A stretch of 64,000 nucleotides of DNA from Hepsetus odoe (Eukaryota; Chordata; Actinopteri; Characiformes; Hepsetidae), in assembly GCA_017165825.1 (NCBI GenBank), contig CM029384.1, forward strand, positions 2,344,715-2,408,714, written 5' to 3'. Below, piece after piece: positions 33,001 to 44,599 of the stretch. Both the position numbers and the translations under genes were made by a program. Position 1 is the first letter of the stretch. Every line of letters begins with the position of its first letter. Below the pieces are notes generated by a model, which was not told the DNA's origin, searched no databases, and worked only from the letters and a program-made list of their open reading frames with translations.

Positions 33001-36000
33001 TGCAGAGCTGGTCCACTGTTCCGCGACCTGGACAGAAACCACACTGCTCCACCTAAATCCGAAGTTCGACTATCCAATGGACCCTCCATTCCAGGACCCC
33101 TGAATAGACTTTCCCGGGGAGGCTGAGAAGTGTGATCCCTCTATAGTTGGAACACACCCTCTGGTCCCCTTTCTTAAAGAGGGGGACCACCACCCCGGTC
33201 TGCCAATCCAGAGGCACCGTCCCCGATGTCCATGCAATGTTGCAGAGGCGTGTCAACCATGACAGTCCTACAACATCCAGAGCCTTGAGGAACTCTGGGC
33301 GGATCTCATCCAGCCCCGGAGCCCTGCCACCAAGGAGCTTTTTGACCACCTCGGCAACCTCGGCCCCAAAGATGGAAGAGTCCACCTCTATGTCCCCAGG
33401 CTCTGCTTCCTCATTGGAAGGCATATTGGTGGAATTAAGGAGGTCTTCGAAGTATTCCCCCCACCAACTCACAACGTCCCGAGTCAAGGTCAGCAGTGCA
33501 CCATTCCCACTATGCACTGTGTTGACTGTGCACTGGTTTCCCCTCCTGAGATGCCGGATGGTGGACCAGAATCTCCTTGAAGCCATCTGGAAGTCTTTCT
33601 CCATGGCCTCCCCAAACTCCTCCCATGCCAAAGTTTTTGCCTCAGCAACCACCAAAGACGCGTTCCGCTTGCCCTGCCGGTACCTATCAGCTGCCTCTGG
33701 AGCTCCACTGGCCAAAAAGGCCCGGTAGGACTCCTTCTTCAGCTTGATGGCATCCCTCACCACCGGTGTCCACCAACAGGTTCTCAGGTTGCCACCGCAA
33801 CAGGCACCGACCACCTTACGGCCGCAGCTCTGGGCAGCCACCTCGACAATGGAGGCATGGAACATAGTCCATTCAGACTCAATGTCCCCCATCTCCCCCG
33901 GGACGTGGTTAAAGCTTTGCCGGAGGTGGGAGCTGAAGCTCGTACTGACAGGGGACTCTGCCAGATGTTCCCAGCAGACCCTCACAATACGTTTGGGTCT
34001 ACCAGGCCTGACCGGCATCCTCCCCCACCAACAAAGTCAACTCACAACCAGGTGATGATCAGTTGACAGCTCCGCCCCTCTCTTCACCCGAGCAAGTCCG
34101 ACGACATGACCAAAAAGTTGAACATTGAACTGCAGTCTAGGGTGTCCTGGTGCCAGATGTACATGTGGACACCCTTATGCCTTATCAGTGCAGACAACAC
34201 TAAGGACCCGTCCCCCGACCCGAAGGCGGAGGGAGGCCACCCTCTCATCCACCGGGGTAAACCCCAATGTACAGGCCCAGAACCAGGGGCAATAAGTATG
34301 CCCACACCTGCTCGGCGCCTCTCACCGGTGGCAACTCCAGAGTAGAAGAGAGTCCAGCCCCTCTCAAGGAGACTGGTTCTAGAGTCCAAGCTGTGCGTCA
34401 AGGTGAGTCCAACTATATCTAGCCAGAACTTCTCAACCTCATGCACTAGCTCAGGCTCCTTCCTCACCAGAGAGGTGACATTCCACGTCCCTAGAGCCAG
34501 CTTCTGCAGCCGAGGATCAGACCGCCAAGGCCCCCGTCTTCGGCCACCGCCCAGCTCACACTGCACCCGACCTCTTTGGCCCCTCCTACAGGTGGTGAGC
34601 CCATGGGAGGGGGGACCCATGTTGCCTCTTCGGGCTGTGCCCGGCCGGGCCCCATGGGTAAACTTTGTTGTCTACATGAAGTTAAAGATTATGTTTCATC
34701 AGACCAGCCACCTTCTCTCATTGCTCAATGGTCCAGTTCTGACGTTCATGTGTCCATTGAGGAGCCTTGGTGGTGCACAGGGGTCACCAAGCTGTGATAC
34801 CTTTCTATCAGGGTCAGCGTGAATGTTTTCAACAGTCCAAGCTTCTGTGGGGCAGACAGGATGGCCTTCACTCACATTCATGAACTCTGAGGGCCAATGA
34901 CCCTGTCGTTAGTTCTCTAGTTGTTCTTTTTTGGACCACTTCTGGTAGGTATGAATATTCTGCCCACCAAAAATGCAAACCAGGAACATCCCTCAAGACC
35001 TGCTGTTTTTGGAGTCATACAGACATTCTTCCTGATCCCAACACAGCAACTTTTAAACTGACTTTTGTGGCAGGATTGTAACAAGATAATCAGTGATATT
35101 CACTTCACCAGACAGTGGTTTGGATATAAGTGTGTCAGGATATAAAAAAGTCTATTCTGTAAGGGTTCTTTGTGACTGTGATCATGCACAGCGAATGCTT
35201 CAACAGCCTGAGAGGGTTTGGAAAAGTCATGGTCTTGTAGCCTCCAGAGCGGAAAATGTTTAAATCTGGCAGAGTTGATTGTTGATTCCGGATCAAAATG
35301 ACCACAGAGTGAAAAGAATGGAGGGAAATGACTAATAAACACCAACTCTTGAACTTGTGTGTTCACAGTTGGGGATACCTTAACAGTTTCACAGACAAAA
35401 ACTCTTTCCACATTTAGTTGTGTGATTTTTTGATTGTATAATTCTTTGTATAGTTATTTGTATAGATTGTATAGGCTGGGGTAAAAGATGAGACAAGAGA
35501 AAGAGAGGTTTCAGTGCAGTGTGTACAGTTTTGTGTTTTAACAGCGTTTGGAACGAACCGTAATGTTACCCAAGTGAATTCCACTGTGTATGTGTGTGTA
35601 TGTGTGTGTGTTTGAAAGTAAACGTGACCACTTGTCATTGTGAAACAGAGCACAACACACAACGAACCACAATGATTCTCTGCATTTAACCTACACACAC
35701 CGTGCAGCAGTGTGTGCCCGGGGAGCAGTGATGGGGACGATACCTTGCTCAAGGGTACCTCAGTGCTAACTACTCGTCTGAGATTCGAACCCAGGACTTT
35801 TGATCCTGGGGCTTAGTCCCTAAGCACTAGGCCACCGCTGCCTAGGTGGGAGGTGATGACGGGGTGATGTTTACCTCAGACCATCTTCTCTCAGGGTTTC
35901 AATGCCGAGAGGAGAACGTCTCTCACTCAGAGTTTTCCTTTTGATTTCTCTTCCAGTCAGACGTTTCCCCCGCCTCTGCTCGGCCTGTAAAAGACACACA

Positions 36001-39000
36001 CACATACACACACACACAGACAGAACCTTGTTTTTTATTCAATGTCAGGGTATGATGTATATATGAGAGTATGCAAATAACATACATGTATATATCATTC
36101 AAGGGATGAATTTGGGTTGAGATTAATTGTGCTTAAGCCAAAGTATTCAGATCAAGGTTTGAGGATTTAGATTGAGGTTAAATGTGCTTTTTGAGTTTTG
36201 GTGAAATATAAAATGAAATTTTATATTTGACATTTTTCCAAAAATGAAGCAGGAGACAAACCAAAATGGCAGGACCAAACCAAAGCAGCAATAGGGCTGC
36301 ACCCCAACATGTGTATCTACCTGTATATGATAATATGCCTCATGTAATTTATATGCTTTTATTATTAGTCTTATGGATTTACTGTCCAAAAAGAAGACAG
36401 AAAACACATTCTTAGCTTTCAGTGCTACACAGTTCTGTAATTCTGCTGTTTACCTTTGCTAGGAAACCTCCAAAGTTGGCCCCCATGTTGGACAAAACCT
36501 TTTTTTTCTTGGCCTCATCATCAGCTCTCTTCTTTGCCTCCTCGTCTTCCTTTCTCTGACGCTCCTCCTGACAGATAGAAACCCACAGTAGAGGAATCAA
36601 GACGTGACATATTTAACATCTGGGGGTGTGATTTCTCTTTAGGCTGTCCTCTACTGAAGGCACGGGAAATAAATACAAATCAATACAAATTCTTTTACTC
36701 TTTCTCTGTATCCTGGTTTTGAAAACCCCCCAAAAAGAAGGGTCAGGATTTTCATATATACAGGAAATAAAAGCGTCTATGTGTTTTTGAAGTTAGGAGA
36801 TACTATTACTAATCACCTGGAGAAAGATGACTCTGATTTTATAAAAATATTCGAGTCTTACTGCAATCCTCGTCTGCCGGTCGCGTTCTTTCTCAGCTCT
36901 CACGCGCTGCTGCTCGGCTCTCTCTGAGCGGCGTCTCTCCTGAGGATGAGGCCAAAGAAGGTTTAAAGAATTTAGTCTTCAGTCTTTAAAGGTTAAAGAA
37001 CTGGAAGTGAGTAGCACAAAGAAGAAGAAGATTAAGGAGTGAAAGAAAAAAAACGTGGTTGGTCCCTGAAACTGTGGACCAAGAAAGAATTTGTATTCCA
37101 CAGTAATCTACTACGTTTTAGAGTTGAATTTTAGAGTCCGGCCTATGCAAAGTATCTTCAGGATCACGGGCTACTTCTGAGCAACCAACTTTACATTTAC
37201 ATTTACAGCCTTTAGCAGACGCTCTTATCCAGAGTGACTTCCAATTCCTAATCACAAGGAGCAAATCAGGGTTAAGGGTTTTGCTCAGGAACCCAATGGT
37301 GGTAGTGCTGGAGGTGGGATTTGAACCTGTGACATCTTGATCTTACTTGATTTTACGAGCAATATCTTTCCATTGCAGCAGCTGTGTGTGGAATTCAATG
37401 CTTTTGCCAGAAATGAATCCACTTTTAAAAAGTTGAGAGACATAAGAAGAGGGTTGTGGACATTTTGGACATTTAGGAGTGTTTAAACCTCCTAAAAAGG
37501 GTTCAAGACCTGCTATGTTCAAGCCTTTAGGCCTCAGAAACATTATACAGGGGTTACTTCATGTGTCTGCTGGAAAACCTACAATTCGGTCCTTAAGGCC
37601 AATCAGCTCCTCTTCTTCCTTCTTCCTCTGCTCAAAGTGGGCCTCAATCAGTGTCTGCAACTCCAGCAGATCCTTCTCCATTCGTTTCCGATGGATGTCC
37701 TGAGGGTCATAGAGACAGGAAGAAACCCAGAGAAAAATATGAAAATCAGCGTTCAGCCAAGACAAGTTTCCTCACTTGTTTTTGCACTGGAGCGCAGAGG
37801 AACAGAGGCGATGGAGAAGAAGAAAAATGTGTATTTTTTTTGACATCTGATTAGCTGCAAGTCTTTAATATTGTATATTATATGATGTTATAATTTATAT
37901 GATATCATATTACGATAAATGTTATAGGTGATTATGCATGAGTTGATATATAATAAAATTGCTTACCCATCATTATACTAAGTTGCAGATGTGTTTGCTT
38001 ATTTGAAGCTTTTCTATTTTTTTTCTCTTTTGGCTTTAATTAATGGTCATGTTTAAGGTTTTAGCTATATTACTTACTATGTTTGGCAGCTATTCCATTC
38101 TATTCTATTCTCTTTTGAGGGTAACACTCACATCAAAATCAACCCTCTCGCCCTCTGGGATCTTTGGAGGTGCCAGCTGAGGAACCATTGGCCTGGGTAG
38201 ACAGGAAGATGAAGATAAGACACATTTTTTTCAGGAAAGATAGAGAGACAAGAAGGGCAGAGGAAATGGTGGATTAAAATATTTGAAGGTAATTAATCAG
38301 ATAACAGCTACGTGGCTACTCAGTTAGTGAAGATCTCAAAATACGTACTTGGGACGTGGTCGTTCCTCCTCTGAAATAGCATGAGGGTGGAGAGAAAGAC
38401 AGAGAATGGTGAGAACAGAAATAAGGACTGTATGAGGTCAATGAAATAGAAGCTGCTTTTTGCGAGGGCCAGCACATTAGTCAACAGGTCCAGCAGAAAA
38501 TGCCTGCAGTAAAACTCTCAATTAGATGCATTTTGTTAGAAACAACATTCTCCCACTTGCTGACCACATTATTTACAGCCCAGAGTGTCTTTGTACTCTC
38601 AGATGAATGAGAGGATCATCAGAGAGGCACCAGCATTCACTTAGATAGAACTATAGCAACAAGAAAAGGCAGATCGCCCATGAAGGATAGTATCCCCAGA
38701 CCTCCAGCAGCTAAAACAACTCAACAACTCAACAACTCACAACTCAAAGGACATCTTGTAAAGCTCTCTCTGAATGTTAAAGCAAGATGAACTCGAGGAA
38801 CTGAAGACGGCTTGCCAAGAAGAACAGGCTGAGGCTAACAATGGCTTCCCTTAGACATCGTAATGCTTTCATTGCAAAAGATATGCTGCAGCCAGATTGC
38901 CCATCGACCTTCTGCATCATTAGTTTTAGGCAAAGCACAAGGGTAAGGAGTCATGCACAACCCTTATGTGTAAATGAATTCAATGAAATTAGACTGAGTA

Positions 39001-42000
39001 AAACAAAATAAAATAATCATAAAATAAAGTTTGAGCCACTGCATTGAATTATTGGTCAGGGAACAATCACTGTTGACCAGATGTCATTTGAGATCAGGGC
39101 AGCATGTGGCTCTGTGTCACTGCTGGGTGAAGTGGCCTGTCACCCAAAATATCAATCCAAAAGTTCTTTCTTTGGTCAGCCCACTCATAAAGGGGTTACT
39201 ATAATTATTTAGTCAGTCTCAGAGTTAGCAGGGGTTTCTAATAAAGTGGTCACTAGGGGCAGCGGTGGCCTAGTGGTTAGGGAGTTGCATCGGAAGATTG
39301 TGGGTTCAATTGCCTCACCAGTAGGTTGCCCTGAGGTACCCTTGAGCAAGGTAATGTCCCTGTCACTGCTCCCCGGGCGCTTTCAATAGCTGCACTGTGT
39401 TTGCATGGGTTAAATGCAAAGGTCCAATTTTGTTGTGGTTCACTGTGTGCTGGGCTGTGACCTCGCAATGACAAGGGGTTTCACATTCACTTTTTTCACT
39501 GACTAGGCTCCTACAGAAGGGAGTGCTTTTCCACATAGTTGGATGCTATAATTATTTTACAAAAATAGTGATCTTCACTAAAGAAGTGAAATCGGTGAGT
39601 GAAAAAAGTGAAAAAAGAAGTGAAATAATCTTCACTAAAGATGAAATAGTGAAGATCACTATTTAAATTTTTTAGTGATCACTGGAACAGAACCAAACCC
39701 AGGGATTAATGCTTTGACCTACTCATGCCATGCGTAAAAATGCACTACAGGAGAAAACTTCATGGGGCGTGTTAGAGGGAGAGCGCAGGAATGGACTTGC
39801 AAGCCCTCTAAGGTCTAAGGGTGGGGACACTGGAGTGTCAACACACTCTCACCTTCTTCCTGGGTCTCCTCTGATGAAAGAAAGAGACAGAAAACAGAAA
39901 AGATGGAGGCAAGGACATAGACAGGATCAAGTGGAAAGAAAGTCCAGAACAAAACTATGGAATAGTGGAAACTGTTCTTTAACACTGATCTGAGAGCAGC
40001 TCACAAGAATTTGGAAATCTGGTAGGTAATGGGTTCAAGATCACTCCCCACTGCTGCAAGGTGTGTGTGGGTTAAATACAGAGGATGCATTTCGTTGTGG
40101 TTCACTGTGTGTCTTCACGATGACAAATGACAATCACTTTCACTTTACTGCATGTTTTGGTAAAAAATTAAGCTTTATTACGAATAAAAAATACATTTAA
40201 AAAAAGCAACAACCTTAAAATGTAATGAAAAGCAAAGTTGTTATTTTTGCGGGAAAAATAAAGGAAAGTTGTTATTTTAGGCAGAAAAGAAAGGAAGTTG
40301 TTATTTAAAGGGGGAAAACAGGAAGGAAGTTGTTATTTAAAGGGGGAAAACAGGAAGTAAGTTGTTATTTTAGGGGAAAACAGGAAGTAAGTTGTTATTT
40401 TAGGGGAAAACAGGAAGGAAAGTTGTTATTTTTGAGGGAAAAACAAAGGAAAGTTGTTATTTTAGAGGAGAAAAGGATGGAAAGTTGTTATTTTAGAAGT
40501 TATTTTAACGGAAAAGGCATCACTGAGAACATACCCTGGTAGTCGGTGTAATCTTGCTCCTCTGTTAAAGCCGTGCAGCCAATACACCATTGGGTGGAAC
40601 AAAAAAATGGAAAAATATGTTTAGATGTTGAGATTCATCCATGATATCTAAGACAGGCCCAGATTAAACAGGAAGCATGTTTAAACACCAGGAACTGTTC
40701 AGGAAGGAAACATCAGCTCTTGTCTTTACTTTTGTGATTGTAAACTGATAGCATTTTATATTTAATGCATTTAGCCGATGCCAGAGCAACTTCCATGTCC
40801 TAATTACAGGGACAGTCCCCCTGGAGCAATTCAGGGTCTTGCTCAGGAACCCAGTGGTGATAGTGCCAGAGGTGGGATTCGAACCTCGGGACCTCTTGAG
40901 CCATAGGTCCATAGGCAAGTACCCTTCCTCTAGACCACCAATGAGAAGCGCTTCAGAGCAGAAAAGACAGCGTCTGCAACCATTGGCTATTTCTGCCCTT
41001 GGGGTAACTGAAGGGAGAACAAATGAAGCTTGAACACTGAAGCAGAGTCTCTCACCTCCATCCTCCTGCTCTGGGGCCTCTTCCTGCTCCTCTTCTGCCT
41101 CTGACAGAGATGGAACAAGGCAGACGTTTCAATTTTTCAGTAAAAAAATGAAAATTTCATTCTTCCCCCCAAATGTAGCTGATCATTTAAATGAGCTATT
41201 TTAAAGACCAGAACAGCTGACTTGACTACTTGACTTGACTCATGCAAAAACTCGACACAAGGAGCTTCATAGAAACGTTTTTAAGTGAATAGGTTTTAAA
41301 ATGAATAGGACTTCTGTTGTACTTCTTTTTTAAAAGATGAAACGCAGAGGTTGAATTACATTGTGGCCCACCGTGTGCTGTGTTTCACAATGACAAAATA
41401 GTCCCTTTCACTTGCTGATTAAAAGCCCTCTGATTGGCTGATTTTCAACAATTCTGCTAAAAAGAGTACACCCACATGACAGAGCTCCGGCTAAATGAAG
41501 TATTTGCCTTCTGTTGCTGATAAAGGCTGTTACTACGACTGAAAATGAAAAGATCGTTTAAAATCCTTTTGCTTCATTCCTTCAGCTTCCCAGTGTCTTC
41601 TATTCAATTCTAATTATAATTTTGAGGATCTGAAACCATTTAATGTGATAGATATGCTGAAAATGAGGAAGTTCTTGATGCAAGTTGGGATTTCTCCTCT
41701 TCATCATCTGGAAGATTCAACCCTTACGCTACACCCTGCCCAGTTTCATCATTTGTTCTGTGTCCTGCACCTTTTCATACAGAAACTCTTTTTTAGTCCC
41801 AATAAAAGCATGCAGATTCAATTTAACACCAGCCTGGATAAATAAGCTCAGATTTAAACAAAAAGCCAGGTCTAATCTAACAAGCATGCTATACTTACCC
41901 TCAGCCTGCTCCCTGATTGAGAGAAGGGAGAGAAATGAAGAGGAGAAATCAGGCAGGGTGTGATGTATAAAGTGGGTTAACTTTCCAGAGAATGTAACCG

Positions 42001-42080
42001 TGGGGTTAAAAGGAAAAGTGATTTCCAGTGAAACTGAATCCACACTTTACTCACTCGTACTCTTCCTCTACATCAGACAT
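30013..42080 (-). CDS. tnnt1: Troponin T, slow skeletal (14 coding exons)
   Basis: Tropomyosin-binding subunit of the thin-filament troponin complex in slow muscle, 269 aa. Coding exons in transcript order: 42080-42055, 41912-41899, 41100-41056, 40561-40535, 39870-39853, 38370-38349, 38192-38132, 37699-37583, 36939-36862, 36567-36454, 35984-35875, 30766-30676, 30199-30159, 30058-30013. The sum is 810 nt in one frame. It begins [13 protein letters not shown], runs through five tiny acidic exons (the hypervariable N-terminus, a usual site of alternative splicing), then [12 protein letters not shown] and [18 protein letters not shown] (T1 tropomyosin site), [19 protein letters not shown], and the C-terminal KGKVGGRWK shared by all troponin Ts. 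The DLLELQTLI and [11 protein letters not shown] segments match TNNT1 better than TNNT2 or TNNT3. The exon lengths 114, 110, 91 and 41 nt agree with those I expect for the family. The 5.1-kb intron between 35875 and 30766 holds a LINE and several SINEs. The 5' UTR exon begins at 42114, after an acceptor. Confidence 0.95.
30478..30662 (+). mobile_element. SINE family B, complete (tnnt1 intron 12)
   Basis: Head GGTGGTCTAGTGGTAGG, body AGCAAAACCCTCAACCCC, and tail AAAGAGCGTCTGCTAAATGG, which stops only about 14 bases from the splice donor of the 91-nt exon. Confidence 0.78.
32272..32291. repeat. Poly(A) tract
   Basis: A run of about 20 adenines in tnnt1 intron 11. Confidence 0.85.
32474..32668 (+). 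mobile_element. SINE family A copy (tnnt1 intron 11)
   Basis: Decayed head (GGGGCAGCCATGGCCTATTG), B box GGATTCGATTCCC, body and tail TTTCACAATGACAAGAAG. It lies directly beside the 3' end of the LINE that follows. Confidence 0.75.
32710..34670 (-). mobile_element. Truncated LINE retrotransposon, endonuclease-RT pseudogene (tnnt1 intron 11)
   Basis: Reading the reverse strand from 34670: an endonuclease N-terminus ([13 protein letters not shown], then [14 protein letters not shown]) is joined early to the endonuclease end ([15 protein letters not shown]), so the middle of the domain is deleted. A linker of 321 codons (34018-33053) follows with [20 protein letters not shown] and the early RT motif [20 protein letters not shown]. 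Then [15 protein letters not shown] and [16 protein letters not shown] run straight into TYGHELWV (another frame) and [11 protein letters not shown], so the RT palm with its catalytic YADD is missing. The frame also breaks at 33053. The element belongs to the fish LINEs whose relics are often mislabelled craniofacial-development-protein-like. It is not autonomous. Confidence 0.85.
35612..35844 (-). mobile_element. SINE family A, nearly complete (tnnt1 intron 11)
   Basis: GAAAGTAAACGTGACCACTT at the left, GGGGAGCAGTGATGGGGACG in the body and AGCACTAGGCCACCGCTGCC at the right, about 30 bases from the 110-nt exon. Confidence 0.8.
35994..36019. repeat. (CA)n microsatellite
   Basis: Short interrupted CA tract next to the acceptor of the 110-nt tnnt1 exon. 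Confidence 0.8.
37190..37340 (-). mobile_element. SINE family B, head truncated (tnnt1 intron 8)
   Basis: ACATTTACAGCCTTTAGCAG, then GACGCTCTTATCCAGAGTGA, and on to GGTGGGATTTGAACCTG, where it stops before the A box. Confidence 0.75.
39256..39502 (+). mobile_element. SINE family A, complete (tnnt1 intron 5)
   Basis: Head GGGGCAGCGGTGGCCTAGTG, a shortened B-box region, a full body, and tail GTGACCTCGCAATGACAAGG ending in TTCACATTCACTTTT. Confidence 0.85.
39563..39664. repeat. Perfect 18-bp inverted repeat with 66-base loop (tnnt1 intron 5)
   Basis: AAATAGTGATCTTCACTA at 39563-39580 is exactly complementary to TAGTGAAGATCACTATTT at 39647-39664. The loop contains further GTGAAA and CTTCACTAAAGA pieces related to the arms. 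It could be a very small MITE or a hairpin. Confidence 0.8.
40020..40145 (+). mobile_element. SINE family A, internally deleted (tnnt1 intron 4)
   Basis: GATCACTCCCCACTGCTGC, GGGTTAAATACAGAGGATGC and TTCACGATGACAAATGACAA are left. Confidence 0.6.
40228..40510. repeat. Minisatellite, ~30-33-bp unit (tnnt1 intron 4)
   Basis: About nine tandem copies of a unit of the form GGAAGTTGTTATTTTAGGGG followed by AAAACA, ending about 25 bases before the 27-nt tnnt1 exon (40535). An open frame through it is a by-product of the period. Confidence 0.9.
40765..40944 (-). mobile_element. SINE family B copy (tnnt1 intron 3)
   Basis: ATGCATTTAGCCGATGCC at the left, GGACAGTCCCCCTGGAGCAA in the body, and CCTCTAGACCACCAATG at the right. 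Confidence 0.75.
41337..41412 (+). mobile_element. SINE family A tail fragment (tnnt1 intron 2)
   Basis: CGCAGAGGTTGAATTACATT and GTGTTTCACAATGACAAAAT only. Confidence 0.55.
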
Positions 42081-43102
42081 GATTAAACCAGATCACGGAG
42101 ATGGTGATGACGAACTGTAGGTAGATGTAAAGGCAGAGATTAAAGTGTGCTCAGCTCGAGGGTCATTCAGATTAATCGATCATCTTTCCGTAAATTTGTT
42201 ATTAGAATCCATTCTTTTAAGATGCTACTGCTCATACATGTGAACAAGATGTTAATTGGAAATATAAGCCTATGTAATATACGTTTTTGAAAAGTCATGA
42301 TCAATCCCAGATAAGAAATGACGGTCAGTAAACGTCAGTAGTATATTATTTATCATTTACTAATTCCTTAGTGAATGCAAAAACTTAAAATACCTGTTCT
42401 GGCTTATGGAATGAAACGATTGGAAATTAGTAAATATTAACATGGCTGAGTAAATATTGATTAGGACAAATTCCACGCCCCAGTAGCATTTCTCTCTGAA
42501 AAATAATGCTTTATTGTTGGTTGTTTATTGGGAGGCCTGTTTCCTTGAAGCAGACTTAAGGCTACGATCGTTTATGAAGCTGATTTTATAGAAGCAGAAG
42601 CATCACTGTTTGCCATCTTGTTCTACTGTGGCATCAGGGATGATCTTGGCTGGTGAAACATCATAACTTGTAGCTCGGGCGACCTGAAACTGGCGCGTTT
42701 CCCTTGTGGACCATGAAAGTAACGTTTTTTCTTTTTTTTTTGTTTTATTTTATTGCGCCATGTATTTCTTAGTTCAACCTGTTGGCAGCTGTAATAGGAA
42801 TGTTTACAAGCTCCACTGGGATGCACAACAACTTTGCAACACTACTGGAATCTGATGAATCTTTGGTGAAAACATAATAATCGCATGGTATGGATAATAA
42901 TAATGGTATCAGACAGATGATAAGATTTGAGAGATATTTCAGATTGATTTTGGCGAACAGAATCCTTGCTTTTTTTTGTTTTGGCATGAGCACAAAAAAT
43001 GGAAATCATGAGGGGCCTAGATTACCCCATGGGTGTATTAAGATTTAAAACCTTCCTCTTAAAATAAACCATTAGAAAGTCCCTTTTCCATCATGAGTTT
43101 AA

Positions 43103-43541
43103 AAATAAGAAAAAGAGAGCGAAACAACAAATGGAAGAGGATGAAAATAGTGCGGGGGTTTAATGGCACACTGTTCTCAGAACCCATACTTTCAATTTTC
43201 ACAAAGAAGAAACGTAAAAGAAGTGAGTCGAGGGCTTTTGCTGAATCCTGGAAGTGTGAATGGAGAACTTCTGAGGAAAAAGTGTGAAGAACGAAGAACA
43301 ATGTAGAAACTTTCTTATAGATAGAAGCATTGTAGAACAGTTGGACTGAAGAACATTTTTTAAGTTTACATTCTAGAACTGTGTAAAAGAGGGAGGACGT
43401 TCTAGAAATATTCATGAAGATGAACATGGTGGAACAGGCTGGAGAGAACAGTTTAACTGCTGGGTTTGTTGAAGAACCTTCTCGTTTGTTGGTGTTTGTC
43501 AAAGAAGATTTCAGTTTGTTAAAGTTTGCTCAAGAATGTTA
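43103..43541. repeat. Copy 1 of a ~400-bp direct duplication (tnnt1 intron 1)
   Basis: It shares with 46523-46893 a core GAAAATAGTGCGGGGGTTTA (43144-43163) followed by ACTGTTCTCAGAACCCATAC, and further blocks AAGTGAGTCGAGGGC, GAAGTGTGAATGGAGAA and TCAGTTTGTT. This copy has about 90 extra bases near 43315-43405. Confidence 0.85.
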
Positions 43542-43555
43542 ATGTTTTTATCCAC

Positions 43556-43716
43556 GTTCTTCGGACAGGTCGCCAGCCTTTTCGCAGGGAGGAGCGAACT
43601 GACGGGGGCGGCACCTTGCTCAAGGGTACCTCAGGGCAACCCACCGCTAAGCGGGTCGAACCCACAACCTTCCGATCCGGGGCCAACGCCCTAACCACTA
43701 GACCACCGCTGCCCCA
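43556..43716 (-). mobile_element. SINE family A, 3' truncated (tnnt1 intron 1)
   Basis: GGGGGCGGCACCTTGCTCAA, GGGTACCTCAGGGCAACCCA and AACCACTAGACCACCGCTGC. The left end keeps only a little of the variant tail (CAGGTCGCCAGCC). Confidence 0.75.
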
Positions 43717-43939
43717 GAGTAGTCTAGACATGGTTTAAAAACAATCACATAGTTTCAAATTAAATTTTACTTTCTTTTCACGAATATTTATTTTGGTGAT
43801 TACATTTTTAAATTGAAATTGGAATATGGATCTCTACGGAGATCCATCAATAAATCTGTTGGGTTAGCTTTTATGTTTGCACTCATGTAGACAGTAAGTG
43901 TTGGAAAGGAGTGATTTAAAGGAATAAGAATAAAATGTA

Positions 43940-44252
43940 AATAGACGGAGGCGCTGTCGCCTCACTGTGAGAACATCCTTGGTTCGATTCCCAGGCAGGA
44001 CGGTCCGAGTCCTTTCTGTGTGCTGTTCTCCCCGTGTCTGTGTTTTCTTCCTCCAGGACCATCGTTTTCCTCCCATCGTCCAAAGGCCTGCAGATGCTAA
44101 ACTGGCCGTGGGTGTGTGTGTGTGTTTGTATGTGTGTTTGCCCTGCGATGGACTGGCAACCAGGGTGCTTCCTCACCTTTTGCAATGTGGGAGCTGGGAT
44201 AGGCTCCAGCATCCCCCATGACCCTAATTAGGACAAGCAGCTCAGAAAATGA
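43940..44252 (+). mobile_element. SINE family C, nearly complete (tnnt1 intron 1)
   Basis: Head GCGCTGTCGCCTCACTGTGA with B box GGTTCGATTCCC, middle CATCGTCCAAAGGCCTGCAG, a (TG)n stretch, GCGATGGACTGGCAACCAGG, and end GACCCTAATTAGGACAAGCA. Confidence 0.8.
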
Positions 44253-44599
44253 GTGATTGAATACAATCAAAATTAAAATCTAAAATACTTATTAATAGAC
44301 TCCGTTATGATAATCAATCATTCAAACCTTTGAGAATTTTAGGGCTTGTATTCAGAGTTCTCATCAGTGCAAGAGAAAAGTCCTTCTTTCACAAGTTTTA
44401 CAAGGAGTTTCCAAACTTCTGTGGGGGAAGCAAAGATTCGTGAGTATCATACTGACCAAGTGCAGGCCTGGATTGCTGTCAGACTACTTTGGCAACCCTA
44501 TGATCACCCAAATGGCAGAGAAGAAGGGGACAAAACAGTTGGCAGAGATGGTAAGCTGGAGGCAGCACCAGCTGTGAAGAGCTCCATTGTGCCAAAGTG

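Noticed and set aside
33147..33728. 193-codon open frame on the + strand
   Set aside because: Antisense shadow of the LINE reverse-transcriptase linker on the - strand.
40228..40510. Regular repeat array resembling a CRISPR
   Set aside because: Units are contiguous, without unique spacers, in an intron of a vertebrate gene; it is a minisatellite.
43059..43502. 147-codon open frame on the - strand
   Set aside because: It lies within the 400-bp duplication. The second copy does not keep the frame, and no domain or splice context is visible.
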